Of a stretch of DNA of 39,824 nucleotides, positions 16,507 to 25,180 are shown one piece after another. Both the position numbers and the translations under genes were made by a program. Source of the stretch: JAHELQ01 sp965603365 (lineage in GTDB: Bacteria > Acidobacteriota > Aminicenantia > UBA2199); contig CBFDCR010000044.1 of the NCBI GenBank assembly GCA_965603365.1, positions 1 through 39,824 on the forward strand. Reading direction: 5' to 3'. Within the stretch, counting starts at the first letter, position 1. Every line of letters starts with the position of its first letter. Under the pieces are notes generated by a model that saw only the letters and a list, made by a program, of their open reading frames with translations, had not been told where the DNA came from and made no database searches.

Positions 16507-18465
16507 CTATTCCTCTCTATCCTCCAATTTAATATTTCCCGGAAGTCTAGTTTTTTCATTAACCAACGCCTCTTTTAATTGCTTTTTTGTTAGTTTGCAA
16601 TATCTTAAATCTGCTCCTCCTAAATTCGCTACACTTAAATTTGAAAGTGTAAGTTGTGATGCAGATAAATTGCTGCCGCGAAAGTTGGCGACAAATAAGT
16701 CTTTTAGATGTAAGACAGACCTTTTTATATCCAAAAAGTGTAGAAACTCCAGGATAAAAACATCTGGGCTGGTTCGCTGGCCCTGGAGGCGGGAGAGGAG
16801 TTCGCCAAAGGCGGTGTCGGAGGGCCAGGCGATATGGGAAATCTCTTGGGTGAAGCCCGATACCGTGCCCAGCATGATTAAGAGGGCCTTTTCGCAGTTG
16901 ATGGCCTGCCGGTTTTCGATGGAGTAGGCAGGGCGGTCGGCCAGCATCTCCAGGGGCATGCCGCGGCGCAGCATATGGTCGATCAACTGGATCAGGGTCT
17001 GTTGAATGGCCCTGACATTATCCTTATCCTGTTTAAATTCCAATTCGACCTCGTTGCCGATGAATTTGTGCAGGTCTTTATCGATCTCCCTGGGCCCGAA
17101 GATCTTGATCCATTCATGCAGGCAGTCTTTGATATTCCAGCCCTCATCGCAATCTTCTCTATTTTCCGACAGCTTCTTATGAATCTGTTTGAGCTTGTTG
17201 CAGATCCGCCTGGCGGTCAAGAATTCGCTGAAGCTCTTGTGGGTAAACTCAAAGGTCTCATCCCCGCCGCCGGACTGACCGGCCCGCCTGAAATAGAAGG
17301 CCGTGAGAAGGGATACGATGCCCTTCTTGACTTCCCGTTTAAATTGGTCGAAGAGGCGGTCAAGGCCGCTCTGCCGGCACTGACCGGCAATGGCATCCAC
17401 CGTGGTGGTGCGGCTGTCGCCGTGCCAGGCACACAGGGCGATCTCCTCCATCACCCTGGAAAAGTCTTTAAAGCCCAGATGTTTGATGGGTTTGAGGGTT
17501 CCGCTCTCATCGTAACCCCGGTCGTGCACCGCGGCCAGCAGGTCGCCGTAGATCTCGTTGAGGTTGGCGGTGCGGGAAAAATCGATCTGGCCCCTCTCAA
17601 AACTCAACGACACCAGGTAGTTCAGCAGCGGCTGGGCGGTGATTTCGTCTAAATCTTTGCCCCGCAACTCTTCCGGCATTTTCTTATACCCTTTGCCCTT
17701 CACCCCGGCGTAACTCTGCCACCATTTGTCCCGCTGGTCTGCCTTGAGACGGTTGTCATTATCTGTGAATTCATCTCTTTCATCTTCTCCTACATAATAC
17801 GGCAGTATGTGGAGCACCTGGCGATCTTGTCTGAACTCGCTCTCGTTGGCCTGGACAATGACGTCCCGGCCGCTGAGCAGTACCTGGATGCGCCGCCTGT
17901 CGTGGTTGAAGTTTTGCACCTTCATCTTCACTTCCCGGATAAACTGGTTGGCCACGTCTGCCAGCACCTTGCCCTGCATGAACAGTTCGTCCAGGCCGTC
18001 AAAGATGAGCAGCAGCCGATCTTCATCCAGGGGATCAAAGGAGATGTATTCGTTGTAGTCCACGAAGTTGTGGATGGCATCTTTGAGGTCGTCTTTGACC
18101 TCGAAGCGGTGCAGGGGGATATAGAGAACCCGCTGGTTCCGGTCGGCTAAGCGGGCGGCAAACATCTTCAAGAAGGCCGACTTGCCGTATCCCGGCCCGC
18201 CGCTGACCACCCGGATGGCGTCGTCTTTAGCCCCCCTCTCCAGCCACTCTTCTAAGGCCGTCTCCATATCCACGACTACCTTTTTGTACTTTTGCTCTGA
18301 AATCTGGTCGCGGTACTCTTTCTCCCCGGCCTCTTCTTTTTCCCTCTCCCGGTAGTAGGCCCGGAGGGGGACGTAGACCTGCCTTAAGCCGAAGGTCTCG
18401 GCAAACATGGGTTCGTCCACCTGTTTTTGCAGCCAGGCAAAGTACAGGAGCCACTGCCGGTTCAA
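16507..18465 (-). CDS. NACHT-family NTPase with C-terminal pentapeptide repeats
   Basis: NACHT NTPases are STAND switches, and several bacterial ones defend against phage. This 652-residue frame has Walker A GGPGYGKS (89-96), an extended Walker B LLLIFDGLDEL (151-161), LLSGRDVIV as sensor 1, the TAQPLLNYLVS winged-helix entry and the late FTHKSFSEFLTAR motif. The tail (about 595-635) has pentapeptide-like repeats (VANFRGSNLSASQL, LSVANLGGADL). The frame begins with a TTG, without ribosome-binding site, directly after an in-frame TGA. The upstream frame (18466-18898) looks like the missing N-terminal region, so the gene seems frameshifted at an AAA run near 18467. Its end lies twelve bases from the convergent 63-base element. 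A defence role is inferred from the family. Confidence 0.85.
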   Translation of the reverse strand: MNRQWLLYFAWLQKQVDEPMFAETFGLRQVYVPLRAYYREREKEEAGEKEYRDQISEQKYKKVVVDMETALEEWLERGAKDDAIRVVSGGPGYGKSAFLKMFAARLADRNQRVLYIPLHRFEVKDDLKDAIHNFVDYNEYISFDPLDEDRLLLIFDGLDELFMQGKVLADVANQFIREVKMKVQNFNHDRRRIQVLLSGRDVIVQANESEFRQDRQVLHILPYYVGEDERDEFTDNDNRLKADQRDKWWQSYAGVKGKGYKKMPEELRGKDLDEITAQPLLNYLVSLSFERGQIDFSRTANLNEIYGDLLAAVHDRGYDESGTLKPIKHLGFKDFSRVMEEIALCAWHGDSRTTTVDAIAGQCRQSGLDRLFDQFKREVKKGIVSLLTAFYFRRAGQSGGGDETFEFTHKSFSEFLTARRICNKLKQIHKKLSENREDCDEGWNIKDCLHEWIKIFGPREIDKDLHKFIGNEVELEFKQDKDNVRAIQQTLIQLIDHMLRRGMPLEMLADRPAYSIENRQAINCEKALLIMLGTVSGFTQEISHIAWPSDTAFGELLSRLQGQRTSPDVFILEFLHFLDIKRSVLHLKDLFVANFRGSNLSASQLTLSNLSVANLGGADLRYCKLTKKQLKEALVNEKTRLPGNIKLEDREE

Positions 18466-18898
18466 ATTTCAGGAGGGTTAAAAAATCGGCGAATATGGGT
18501 TTGACCTTTTCGATTAAGGGCAGGTTTGCCGGTCTTTTAAAAAAATCAGGTCCCAGCAAAATGTCCTCTTTTACCAGGAGATCATCGAATTTTTTGTCCA
18601 GTTCGTCGGTGACATACCCTTTGATTTGAACGATCCCCTTGTTTTCCTCTATCAGGTTCAGCATGGCTGCCATCAGGGAGCGGCTGATCAGAACCCAGCC
18701 CCGCTCTCCTATATCGTCCTTAAGCTGAATCCCTGAAAATACATCCATGACGTCTAAAGGGGCCTTATCCCACCTCTGCGTCACCGCATCCTTTACCAGG
18801 TTAAAGAGTGCCTTTAACAACTGAAGTTTGATTTTAACCGGTCTTACCCCTATAGATTGGGGCCTCTTTACCGGGATTCCCGCTCTTTTTTCCATCAT
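18466..18898 (-). CDS. N-terminal helical region of the NACHT protein (separate frame)
   Basis: About 144 codons from an ATG at 18898 encode a helical, protein-like sequence (LLKALFNLVKDAVTQRWDKA, LISRSLMAAMLNLIEEN, PLIEKVKPIFADFLTLLK). The frame formally continues to 18227, but after 18466 it is only the shadow of the NACHT frame. The joint falls exactly where the NACHT frame becomes protein-like, and removing one base in the AAA run would fuse both into a product of about 797 residues. NACHT proteins usually carry such an N-terminal domain as effector or sensor. No catalytic motif (TIR, nuclease, protease) is visible in it. As a stand-alone protein it would be an unknown. Confidence 0.55.
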
Positions 18899-18954
18899 TT
18901 CACCTATCTCTTACCGGATTTAAAGATCTATATTGTAAGGGGGTTAATACATTT

Positions 18955-19170
18955 TTACGTTTGAGCATTGAAATAGGATTCCCATAGCCGTTTGATGGTG
19001 GGCGGAAGGTTTAAATCGGGGAGATGTTTTTTTATTTCCTCCCAGTCGATAGAGGCAACATCTTCTGATCTGCCATTCATGAGGACCTGACGGAAGTACC
19101 ATTTTTTCTGGAAGGGGTCCCGAAGATCGATTTTATCCTTTGACCAGACAATATACCGCTTAGGCCGCAT
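18955..19170 (-). CDS. Small DUF6922-like protein (71 aa)
   Basis: This 71-residue protein begins MRPKRYIVWSKDKIDLRDPF and continues with FRQVLMNGRSEDVASIDWEE, ending near LPPTIKRLWESYFNAQT. The WSKxxIDLxDPFQ and GRxEDV patterns resemble DUF6922, small domains often next to nucleotidyltransferase toxins; no such partner is adjacent here. AAAGGAG lies ten bases before the ATG and supports the start. It precedes the frameshifted NACHT gene on the same strand by 56 bases and may share its transcript. The assignment is from memory of the family pattern. Confidence 0.6.
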   Translation of the reverse strand: MRPKRYIVWSKDKIDLRDPFQKKWYFRQVLMNGRSEDVASIDWEEIKKHLPDLNLPPTIKRLWESYFNAQT

Positions 19171-19306
19171 GTGTGTTAACTCCTTTTTTCAAGTCATTTA
19201 ATTATTACACGGTAATTATAATACCGGTTGGTTCTTTTTTCAAATTAAAAAAGGCTTTTGTTGGTTGTTGGGTATTGGGTATTTTGCAATTTGCCTTGAT
19301 TTGTTT

Positions 19307-19334
19307 TTGACATTTGTTGGGGATGGGTTATAAT
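19307..19334 (+). promoter_or_regulatory. Predicted promoter of beta-helix lipoprotein gene
   Basis: TTGACA (19307-19312) and TATAAT (19329-19334) are both perfect consensus boxes and are 16 bases apart. The start codon follows 20 bases later, with AGGTGA as ribosome-binding site. Confidence 0.7.
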
Positions 19335-19354
19335 GGGCAGCGGCAGGTGAGAAT

Positions 19355-20665
19355 ATGAGAACGGTCTGGATGGTGTTACTGGTATTGATAGTGACGGCGC
19401 TGCTGTGGTGGGGCGGGTGTACCGTCGGCAAAGACAGTGGTGCAAACCCACAGGAACCCGAAGAGGAGCAGGGGGTGTACTATGTCTCCCCTGGGGGGAA
19501 CGATGCCGACAGCGGCGGGCCGGGGGCGCCCTGGCGGACGGTGCAGCAGGCATTAAATACACTGCAGCCGGGGGAGAAGGTGGTAATCCGGGCCGGTATC
19601 TACCCGGAGGCGCTCTATATGAACCGTTCCGGCAGTAAGGACCAAAAAATTTATATCGAGGGCGTGTCTGCGGAAACGGTGATACTGGACGGCAGCGGGG
19701 TGGAGCGGGATCTGTTCTTCCTGGAGGGTTGTCGATATGTGGAAATTTCCGGGGTGACCCTGCGCCGGGCGCCGCGGGCCGGCTTGAGGCTCAGTAACTC
19801 CCACCACATCGACATTCACCACTGCCGCTTCGCCGACAACGGCCGCTGGGGGCTCTTTAGCGATTTTTCCGATGATACCACTGTCCGGGATTGCGACGTC
19901 TACGGCTCCGGCGAGGAACACGGCATCTACATCTCCAACAGTTCCGACAGGGCGGTGATTGCCGGGAACACCGTTCACCACAATTACGCCTGCGGCATCC
20001 AGATCAATGCCGACCCCTCCATGGGGGGCGACGGCATCTCCTCGGATTGCCTGGTGGAGAATAACATCGTCTATGAAAACGGCCGCGGCGGCGGGGCAGC
20101 CATTAACCTATCGTCGGTGAGAGACTCGCTGATACAGAACAACATGATCTATAAAAACTATGCCGGCGGCATTGCCGCCTGGGACGACGATCAGGGCAGT
20201 CAGTGGGGCAGCCAGAATCTCACCATTATTCACAATACCGTATATTTCCGGCCTGCCGAGGGCCGCTGGGCCGTTAGTCTAAAAAACGGCTCCAGCGGGG
20301 CTGGGCTGTACAACAATATCCTGGTGGGCGGCCGGCAGGGCGGTTTCGAGTTTAACGGCGGCTGCCTGGCGGGGATAGAACTGGATTACAACATCTATTT
20401 TCGCGCCGGCTCCGGTTTGCCGGTTTCGGACGAAGATGACCGGGAATATACGTTGAGCCAATGGCAGGCCAGGGGCTATGATCTGCACTCCATGACCGCC
20501 CCGGCCCAGGCTCTCTTCATGAATATACCCGGCAGCGATTTTCACCTCAGGCACCTGTGTACTGCCGTGGATGGGGGGGCAGACAGGAACCTGGCTTACG
20601 ACTTTGAAGGGGACACCCGGCCCAAAGGGGCGGGGCCGGACATCGGGGCCGACGAAAGGGAGTAA
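19355..20665 (+). CDS. Right-handed parallel beta-helix lipoprotein
   Basis: The 436-residue product has a signal peptide ending in a lipobox (LLWWGGC, Cys22), so it should be a lipoprotein of the cell envelope. After a short acidic linker comes YYVSPGGNDADSGGPGAPWR, the usual opening of DUF1565-type beta-helix proteins. PbH1-type repeats follow (VEISGVTLRRAPRAGLRLSN, HHIDIHHCRFADNGRWGLFS, LVENNIVYENGRGGG). The tail (DTRPKGAGPDIGADE) resembles the end motif of choice-of-anchor-Q-type beta-helix proteins. Such proteins often bind or cleave polysaccharides; no lyase active site can be fixed by eye. A strong promoter lies just upstream. It is probably monocistronic. Confidence 0.85.
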   Translation: MRTVWMVLLVLIVTALLWWGGCTVGKDSGANPQEPEEEQGVYYVSPGGNDADSGGPGAPWRTVQQALNTLQPGEKVVIRAGIYPEALYMNRSGSKDQKIYIEGVSAETVILDGSGVERDLFFLEGCRYVEISGVTLRRAPRAGLRLSNSHHIDIHHCRFADNGRWGLFSDFSDDTTVRDCDVYGSGEEHGIYISNSSDRAVIAGNTVHHNYACGIQINADPSMGGDGISSDCLVENNIVYENGRGGGAAINLSSVRDSLIQNNMIYKNYAGGIAAWDDDQGSQWGSQNLTIIHNTVYFRPAEGRWAVSLKNGSSGAGLYNNILVGGRQGGFEFNGGCLAGIELDYNIYFRAGSGLPVSDEDDREYTLSQWQARGYDLHSMTAPAQALFMNIPGSDFHLRHLCTAVDGGADRNLAYDFEGDTRPKGAGPDIGADERE

Positions 20666-20686
20666 AATTTTTTTTAGTAAATCCTC

Positions 20687-20715
20687 TTGGAAATTGGGAC
20701 AAAATCGTTTACAAT
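20687..20715 (+). promoter_or_regulatory. Predicted promoter of the outer-membrane protein gene
   Basis: TTGGAA (20687-20692) and TACAAT (20710-20715) are separated by 17 bases, giving a leader of about 75 bases before the ATG at 20796. Confidence 0.5.
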
Positions 20716-20747
20716 AGTGATTTTCAATCTGGTTACGATTCTACCGT

Positions 20748-20766
20748 GAACGGGCGCGGCCCGTTC
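20748..20766 (+). promoter_or_regulatory. Perfect hairpin in the leader of the outer-membrane protein gene
   Basis: GAACGGGC and GCCCGTTC form an eight-base perfect stem around the loop GCG. It lies between the predicted promoter and the ATG at 20796 and is followed by an A/T-rich stretch, so it could be an attenuator, a stability element or the terminator of the preceding gene. No run of T follows, which argues against a classical terminator. Confidence 0.45.
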
Positions 20767-20795
20767 TCTATATCTAAATTTATTGGATCATAAAC

Positions 20796-21725
20796 ATGAA
20801 GATGAAAATGATGTTGACGTTTAAAAGAAGTTTTTGTGCGTTTCTGATGCTGTCGATGGTGACGCTGCTGCCGGCCGGGGTGGTGGAGTTTCCCCTGATT
20901 CAGTCCATGAGTTATTTCCCCTACTCGGAGCTGACACTGCTTGACAGGAGTGATGTGTCGCTGAGTCTCGGCCTGTATTACTCCAATGTGTACATGTTTG
21001 AGCGCAGCGGTGAAGTCACGCCGGTGATCAATGATTTTGAAGTTTCCAGTCCCACGTTGGAATTTCGATACGGTCTGTTGAAGGGGGTGACCCTGGAGAT
21101 CTTTTACCGGATTTCCTCCGTATTTGGCGGGGAGTTGGATAAGTTGATCGAGAATTTTCACGATTCCTTTAACCTGCCGGATAACCAGAGGCCGACCTAC
21201 CCCCGCAATGCCGTTCATTACAAATACCGGGATTATTTTCAATATTACCAGCGGAAGAGTTTTGTCTCTCCCCTGGTATTCTCCTGTTTGGCCGGGATTG
21301 TGGACAGCCCCGGATTCAGTCTCAAATCCAGGCTGGCGTTGGGCATTCCCACAGCCGAGATGCCGGGCTTTGTCTCGTCCAAACCCTTCCTGACTACCGG
21401 CCTGATCCTGGGCTTCGGCGGGGAGAAGTTTCACCTGGATATGTCCGCTTATTTATCTTTTTTTAAGCAGCCCCAATGGCTGGAAGATGTGGATATGAGT
21501 TCGCAGATTTTCCTGGCCGATATCCGGTTGGGTATGGGCAGGTTTTTGGCGGGTTTTTTGTACCGCACCTCGCCGTTTAAAGAGGGCGACATCGCCCATG
21601 ATGCCAGACAACTGTATGTGGGCTATCGCTTCGGCAAATCGGTGGAATTGATTCTCTTTGAAGATCTGGCCCCCTTCGATACCTCACCGGACATCAGCGT
21701 CAGCTTAAGATTCAAACTCCTGTAG
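20796..21725 (+). CDS. Outer-membrane beta-barrel protein (DUF3187-like)
   Basis: The 309-residue protein has an N-terminal signal peptide (KRSFCAFLMLSMVTLLPAG) and then alternating beta strands with aromatic ends (VSLSLGLYYSNVYMF, GVTLEIFYRISSVFGG, RFLAGFLYRTSPF), finishing in FKLL. The opening (VVEFPLIQSMSYFPYSELTL) and overall length resemble DUF3187 proteins. It is therefore most likely an outer-membrane barrel of unknown cargo. No ribosome-binding site is evident before the ATG at 20796. Its last 21 bases overlap the convergent LAB_N fragment. The DUF number is tentative. Confidence 0.72.
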   Translation: MKMKMMLTFKRSFCAFLMLSMVTLLPAGVVEFPLIQSMSYFPYSELTLLDRSDVSLSLGLYYSNVYMFERSGEVTPVINDFEVSSPTLEFRYGLLKGVTLEIFYRISSVFGGELDKLIENFHDSFNLPDNQRPTYPRNAVHYKYRDYFQYYQRKSFVSPLVFSCLAGIVDSPGFSLKSRLALGIPTAEMPGFVSSKPFLTTGLILGFGGEKFHLDMSAYLSFFKQPQWLEDVDMSSQIFLADIRLGMGRFLAGFLYRTSPFKEGDIAHDARQLYVGYRFGKSVELILFEDLAPFDTSPDISVSLRFKLL

Positions 21726-21833
21726 ATTTTTGTCTCTGGGGGTGCGCTGGCGGTGGATGAAGTAGAGGTTGCGGGAGTAGATGAATACACCGGCCGATTG
21801 ACCCACGATGATCCACCAATCCCATACACCCTT
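21705..21833 (-). pseudogene. C-terminal fragment of a LAB_N-type protein
   Basis: These 42 codons encode VWDWWIIVGQSAGVFIYSRN, then LYFIHRQR and a short tail. The GQxxGxxIYxRNLxxI pattern is the end of the lipid A-disaccharide synthase N-terminal-like (LAB_N) domain, a small membrane protein. An in-frame TAA precedes the fragment and no start codon is present, so only the last third of the domain remains. The break lies about 75 bases from the end of hsdR, which suggests that arrival of the restriction island removed the rest. Confidence 0.6.
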
Positions 21834-21911
21834 TTACCATTATGTCAACTTTTTTATCCCAAAGGCCGGAGGAAACAGAACATGGATACAACCGACTGCT
21901 CCGTGGCGAAC

Positions 21912-24900
21912 TCAGGCTTTGGCCCGGATCCGGTCATAGACGTCCCGGGCGATATGGTTACAGGCCACCTCCCTCAAGGGTTCTTCGTTGATCAGTTTTG
22001 AGGTGGTATCCTCGTTCTGGTCCATGCGGCCGATGATAAAATCTAAAAAGCTCTTCTTAAATACGTAAAAGAAATTTTCAAAGGTATTGGCCGCGGCCAC
22101 CTGGCGGAGCCGTTCATCTGCGGCGGCGTCCTCTTTAACCGAGTCAAAAAAGAACTGGTCCCCCGGCTTGAACGCGGTGCCGAAGCGTTCATTTAATATA
22201 TCGACCAATTTAGAGAGGTGGATCTTCTCTTCTTCCCGCACCTGGCCGGTACCTACAGCGGTGGGCCCGTCTATCTCTACCACCTCGCCCTCTTGTAATT
22301 TTACGGCGGCATTCTCCTGGAGCTTTTCCAGCCGGTAGTATTTGAGGGCCACCTCCTCGTCGAACCGGTACTCCGGCCCCAGGTCCCGCTTCGGCAGCTT
22401 GTATAAAAGGAAGCGGACAAAGGCGTACAATGTTTCCAGGTCCGAGTCGTGAAAGGGGATGATCTGGGAGAGGAAGGCATACAGGTTCCGGTAGGCAATC
22501 AACACCTTGCGAAACTCTTCGCCGTCTGCCCTCTCCAACTGCTTAAAGCGGCTGACCGCCGGGTCGATGCAGGCGTTCAGTTGGGCGTGATCCGTGGGGG
22601 AGAGATCGGCCTTTCGCGGTTGGTAGAATATCTTACTGAAGGCCTCCACCTGGGCCGGGTAAAAGACCTGGAAACCCTCCAGCCGGGCCTGCAATTCGTA
22701 GAGATGACGGGGCTCGACCTCCTCCCCCACCATCGTGCTTTCGTAATAGGGTTGGAAGGCCTCCCTGATGTCCGCGCTCTCATTGACAAAGTCCAGGATA
22801 AACGTATCCTCCTTCAGGGGGTACGTGCGGTTCAGGCGGGACAGGGTCTGGACCGCGTGGATACCCAGCAGCCGCTTGTCCACGTACATGGTGTGCAGCC
22901 GCGGCTGGTCAAAACCGGTCTGGAACTTCTCGGCCACGATGAGTATTCGATAGGCATCGGATGAGGCAAATTTTCCCGGCAGCTCCCGCTCCTTGATCCC
23001 GTTGTTCATGGCCACTTCGGTGTACTCTCTATCCGGGACATCGGGGTCCGCCACCGTCCCGGAAAAGGCCACCAGGGTCTTGATGTCGTCGTACCCCTGC
23101 TGGGCCAGATAGCGGTCAAAGGCCTGTTTGTAGCGCACCGCATGCAGCCGCGACGAACTCACCACCATGGCTTTTGCCTTGCCGCCGATCTTAGACCGGG
23201 TTTTAAGCCGGAAATGTTCCACCATCACCTCTGTCTTCTGGGCGATGTTGTGGGGATGCAGGCTCATGAACCGGGCCAGTGCCCGGGCCGCCTTCTTCTT
23301 ATCCAACTGCGGGTCGTCCTGGATGGCCTTGATGAGCCGGAAATAACTCTTATAGGTGGTGTAGTGCCGGAGTACGTCGAGGATAAAGCCCTCCTCTATG
23401 GCCTGGCGCATGCTGTAGAGGTGGAAGGGTTGGGGCTTGCCGTCCGGGCCCCTCTGGCCGAAGACCTCCAGGGTCTTGTACTTGGGGGTGGCGGTAAAGG
23501 CAAAAAAACCGATGTTGGGCTGCCGGCCCCGCCTGGCCATGGTGCGCAGGATCTGCTCCTGGTAGTCGGGAATCTCCTCTCCCTCGGCCATGGCTTCGGC
23601 CTCCCTCTTGATGGCGGCCTCGGCCAGCACCCCCTTCAATTCGGCGGCGCTCTCGCCGCCCTGGGAGGAGTGGGCCTCGTCTATGATGACCGCATATTTA
23701 CGCTCCGGCAGTTCCCCGATCTTCTCGGTCACATAGGGAAACTTCTGCAAGGTGGTAATAATAATGGGCGCGGCTGCGGCTAAGGCCCCGGCCAACTGGC
23801 CGGAATCCTTATCGATTTTTTGCACCACCCCCAGCTTGTGATCGAACTGGTAGACGGTATTTTGCAGTTGCTGGTCCAGCACCAGGCGGTCGGTGACCAC
23901 CACCACCGAATCAAACACCTTCTCGTCCCGGTCGTTGTATAGGCTGGCTAAGCGGTGGGCGAACCAGGCAATGGTGTTGCTCTTGCCGCTGCCGGTGGAG
24001 TGCTGGATCAAATAGTTGTGCCCCGCGCCCCTTTGCCGGGCCGCGGCCACCATCTTACGCACCGCTGTCAGTTGGTGGTAACGGGGAAAGATCATGGTCT
24101 CCGTCCTGACCGTCCTGCCCGCCGCTGTCTTCTCTTCCACCTGCAGGTGGAGAAAACGGGCCATGATGTCCAGCAGGCTCTCCCACTGCCATACCTCCTG
24201 CCACAGGTAGGCGGTCTTATAACCGTCGGGGTTGTCCGGGTTACCGGCGCCGGTTCCCTCTCCCCGGTTAAAGGGCAAGAACCGGGTCGATTGACCCGAC
24301 AGCCGGGTGGTCATGTAGACTTCGTCGGTGTCCACGGCAAAGTGGACCAGCGTCCGTCTCTTAAAGCGGAAGATCAGATCCCCGGGGTCCCGGTCCGTCT
24401 CATACTGCCTGACGGCATCCCGCCAGGTCTGGCCGGTGAGGGGGTTCTTGAGTTCGGCGCTGACCAGGGGCAGGCCGTTGAGGCTGAGGACCAGGTCCAG
24501 GGTGTTGTGGTGTTTGTCCGAATAGCGAAGCTGGCGGGTGACGGTGAGGCGGTTGGACTCGTAGAGTTTGCGGGTGTCGGGATTGAGGCCGCTGGCCGGG
24601 GCAAAGTAGGCGACCCGGAAGAGTTTGCCGTAACACTTGAAGCCGTGACGCAGGACCTTGAGGCAGCCTTCGTGGTCGGAGTCGAGCGCCTTGACCAGTT
24701 CGTCCAGCAGGGTCTCGTCGGTCTTCTCCTTCAGGATGTTTTGCAGGTAAGCGACTTCTTTGGCCTGGGTCTCATGGATGAAGGTGAGCAGGATGTGGGG
24801 GTCCAGGGCCCGCTTGCGGTCAAAGGCGGCGGCATTGGCCCGGCCATAGCCGCCCCGGTTCACCAGGTGGTCCTCGATGGCTGCCTCAAAGGCAACTTCC

Positions 24901-24917
24901 TTATGTCTATCGTTCAT
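21912..24917 (-). CDS. hsdR: Type I restriction enzyme, R subunit (HsdR)
   Basis: HsdR is the ATP-driven translocase and nuclease of type I restriction systems. The 1001-residue protein has the N-terminal PD-ExK nuclease (LDLVLSLNGLPLVSAELKNP), Walker A (QHSTGSGKSNTIAWFAHRL), the DEAD-like box VIIDEAHSS, the motif FFAFTATPK (motif III) and, in the second RecA fold, FQTGFDQPRLHTMYVDK and QTLSRLNRTYP (motif VI). The start at 24917 has GAGGGG eight bases upstream and begins MNDRHKEVAFEAAIEDHLV, the family's usual opening. The matching hsdM and hsdS lie on the same strand but about 7 kb away, behind inserted cargo. All catalytic motifs look intact. Confidence 0.93.
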   Translation of the reverse strand: MNDRHKEVAFEAAIEDHLVNRGGYGRANAAAFDRKRALDPHILLTFIHETQAKEVAYLQNILKEKTDETLLDELVKALDSDHEGCLKVLRHGFKCYGKLFRVAYFAPASGLNPDTRKLYESNRLTVTRQLRYSDKHHNTLDLVLSLNGLPLVSAELKNPLTGQTWRDAVRQYETDRDPGDLIFRFKRRTLVHFAVDTDEVYMTTRLSGQSTRFLPFNRGEGTGAGNPDNPDGYKTAYLWQEVWQWESLLDIMARFLHLQVEEKTAAGRTVRTETMIFPRYHQLTAVRKMVAAARQRGAGHNYLIQHSTGSGKSNTIAWFAHRLASLYNDRDEKVFDSVVVVTDRLVLDQQLQNTVYQFDHKLGVVQKIDKDSGQLAGALAAAAPIIITTLQKFPYVTEKIGELPERKYAVIIDEAHSSQGGESAAELKGVLAEAAIKREAEAMAEGEEIPDYQEQILRTMARRGRQPNIGFFAFTATPKYKTLEVFGQRGPDGKPQPFHLYSMRQAIEEGFILDVLRHYTTYKSYFRLIKAIQDDPQLDKKKAARALARFMSLHPHNIAQKTEVMVEHFRLKTRSKIGGKAKAMVVSSSRLHAVRYKQAFDRYLAQQGYDDIKTLVAFSGTVADPDVPDREYTEVAMNNGIKERELPGKFASSDAYRILIVAEKFQTGFDQPRLHTMYVDKRLLGIHAVQTLSRLNRTYPLKEDTFILDFVNESADIREAFQPYYESTMVGEEVEPRHLYELQARLEGFQVFYPAQVEAFSKIFYQPRKADLSPTDHAQLNACIDPAVSRFKQLERADGEEFRKVLIAYRNLYAFLSQIIPFHDSDLETLYAFVRFLLYKLPKRDLGPEYRFDEEVALKYYRLEKLQENAAVKLQEGEVVEIDGPTAVGTGQVREEEKIHLSKLVDILNERFGTAFKPGDQFFFDSVKEDAAADERLRQVAAANTFENFFYVFKKSFLDFIIGRMDQNEDTTSKLINEEPLREVACNHIARDVYDRIRAKA

Positions 24918-25011
24918 GCTGTACCCCTCAAGCCTCTCATTTAGAATCCATATTAACACAACCCCCGCCATTTTTCAACGGCACCTCCACCAATTAAACT
25001 CACCCCTTGAT

Positions 25012-25034
25012 CCCCTCTCTTAAGAAGAGAGGGG
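25012..25034. promoter_or_regulatory. Perfect inverted repeat between hsdR and the HEPN gene
   Basis: CCCCTCTCTT and AAGAGAGGGG form a perfect ten-base stem with a three-base loop (AAG). It sits between the divergent hsdR and HEPN/MNT genes and could be an operator or a terminator facing either way. Confidence 0.5.
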
Positions 25035-25040
25035 GCTATT

Positions 25041-25082
25041 ACCGTCACCCTGAGCGTCAATGTTGACACTTAAAGTGATCAA
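25041..25082. repeat. Remnant of a 21-bp palindromic array, 2 units
   Basis: Two 21-base units contain GCGTCAATGTTGACAC and end in TTAAAGTGATCAAAACGGAC. The end closely matches the end of the array at 16240-16270 (TTAAAGTGACAAAACGGAGG). It lies 100 bases upstream of the HEPN/MNT pair, the same arrangement as the other arrays. Confidence 0.55.
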
Positions 25083-25095
25083 AACGGACGCCCAC

Positions 25096-25117
25096 CCCAT
25101 TTGGCCCGATCTCAAAC
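25096..25117. repeat. REP-like motif
   Basis: CCCCATTTGGCCCGATCTCA is a variant of the motif CCCCATTTGGCCTGACTCCA at 25876-25899. It lies between the array remnant and the HEPN promoter. Confidence 0.55.
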
Positions 25118-25142
25118 CTGGCCCTCTGGCTCGATGGAGATA

Positions 25143-25171
25143 TTGACTTTTGAGATGTTTTCATATATTAA
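25143..25171 (+). promoter_or_regulatory. Predicted promoter of the HEPN/MNT pair
   Basis: TTGACT (25143-25148) and TATTAA (25166-25171) are 17 bases apart, and the ATG follows nine bases after the -10 box, without a ribosome-binding site. The geometry is identical to that of hrcA, so this transcript may also be leaderless. Confidence 0.5.
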
Positions 25172-25180
25172 TAGTCCGGT

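Noticed and set aside
18467..18485. Programmed frameshift at TTTTTTA in the NACHT gene
   Set aside because: The heptamer would direct a -1 shift, but joining the two parts needs +1, and the -1 frame meets a stop soon after.
23955..24944. Plus-strand frame of 329 codons opposite hsdR
   Set aside because: Antisense shadow of a well-supported HsdR gene; no motif and no ribosome-binding site.
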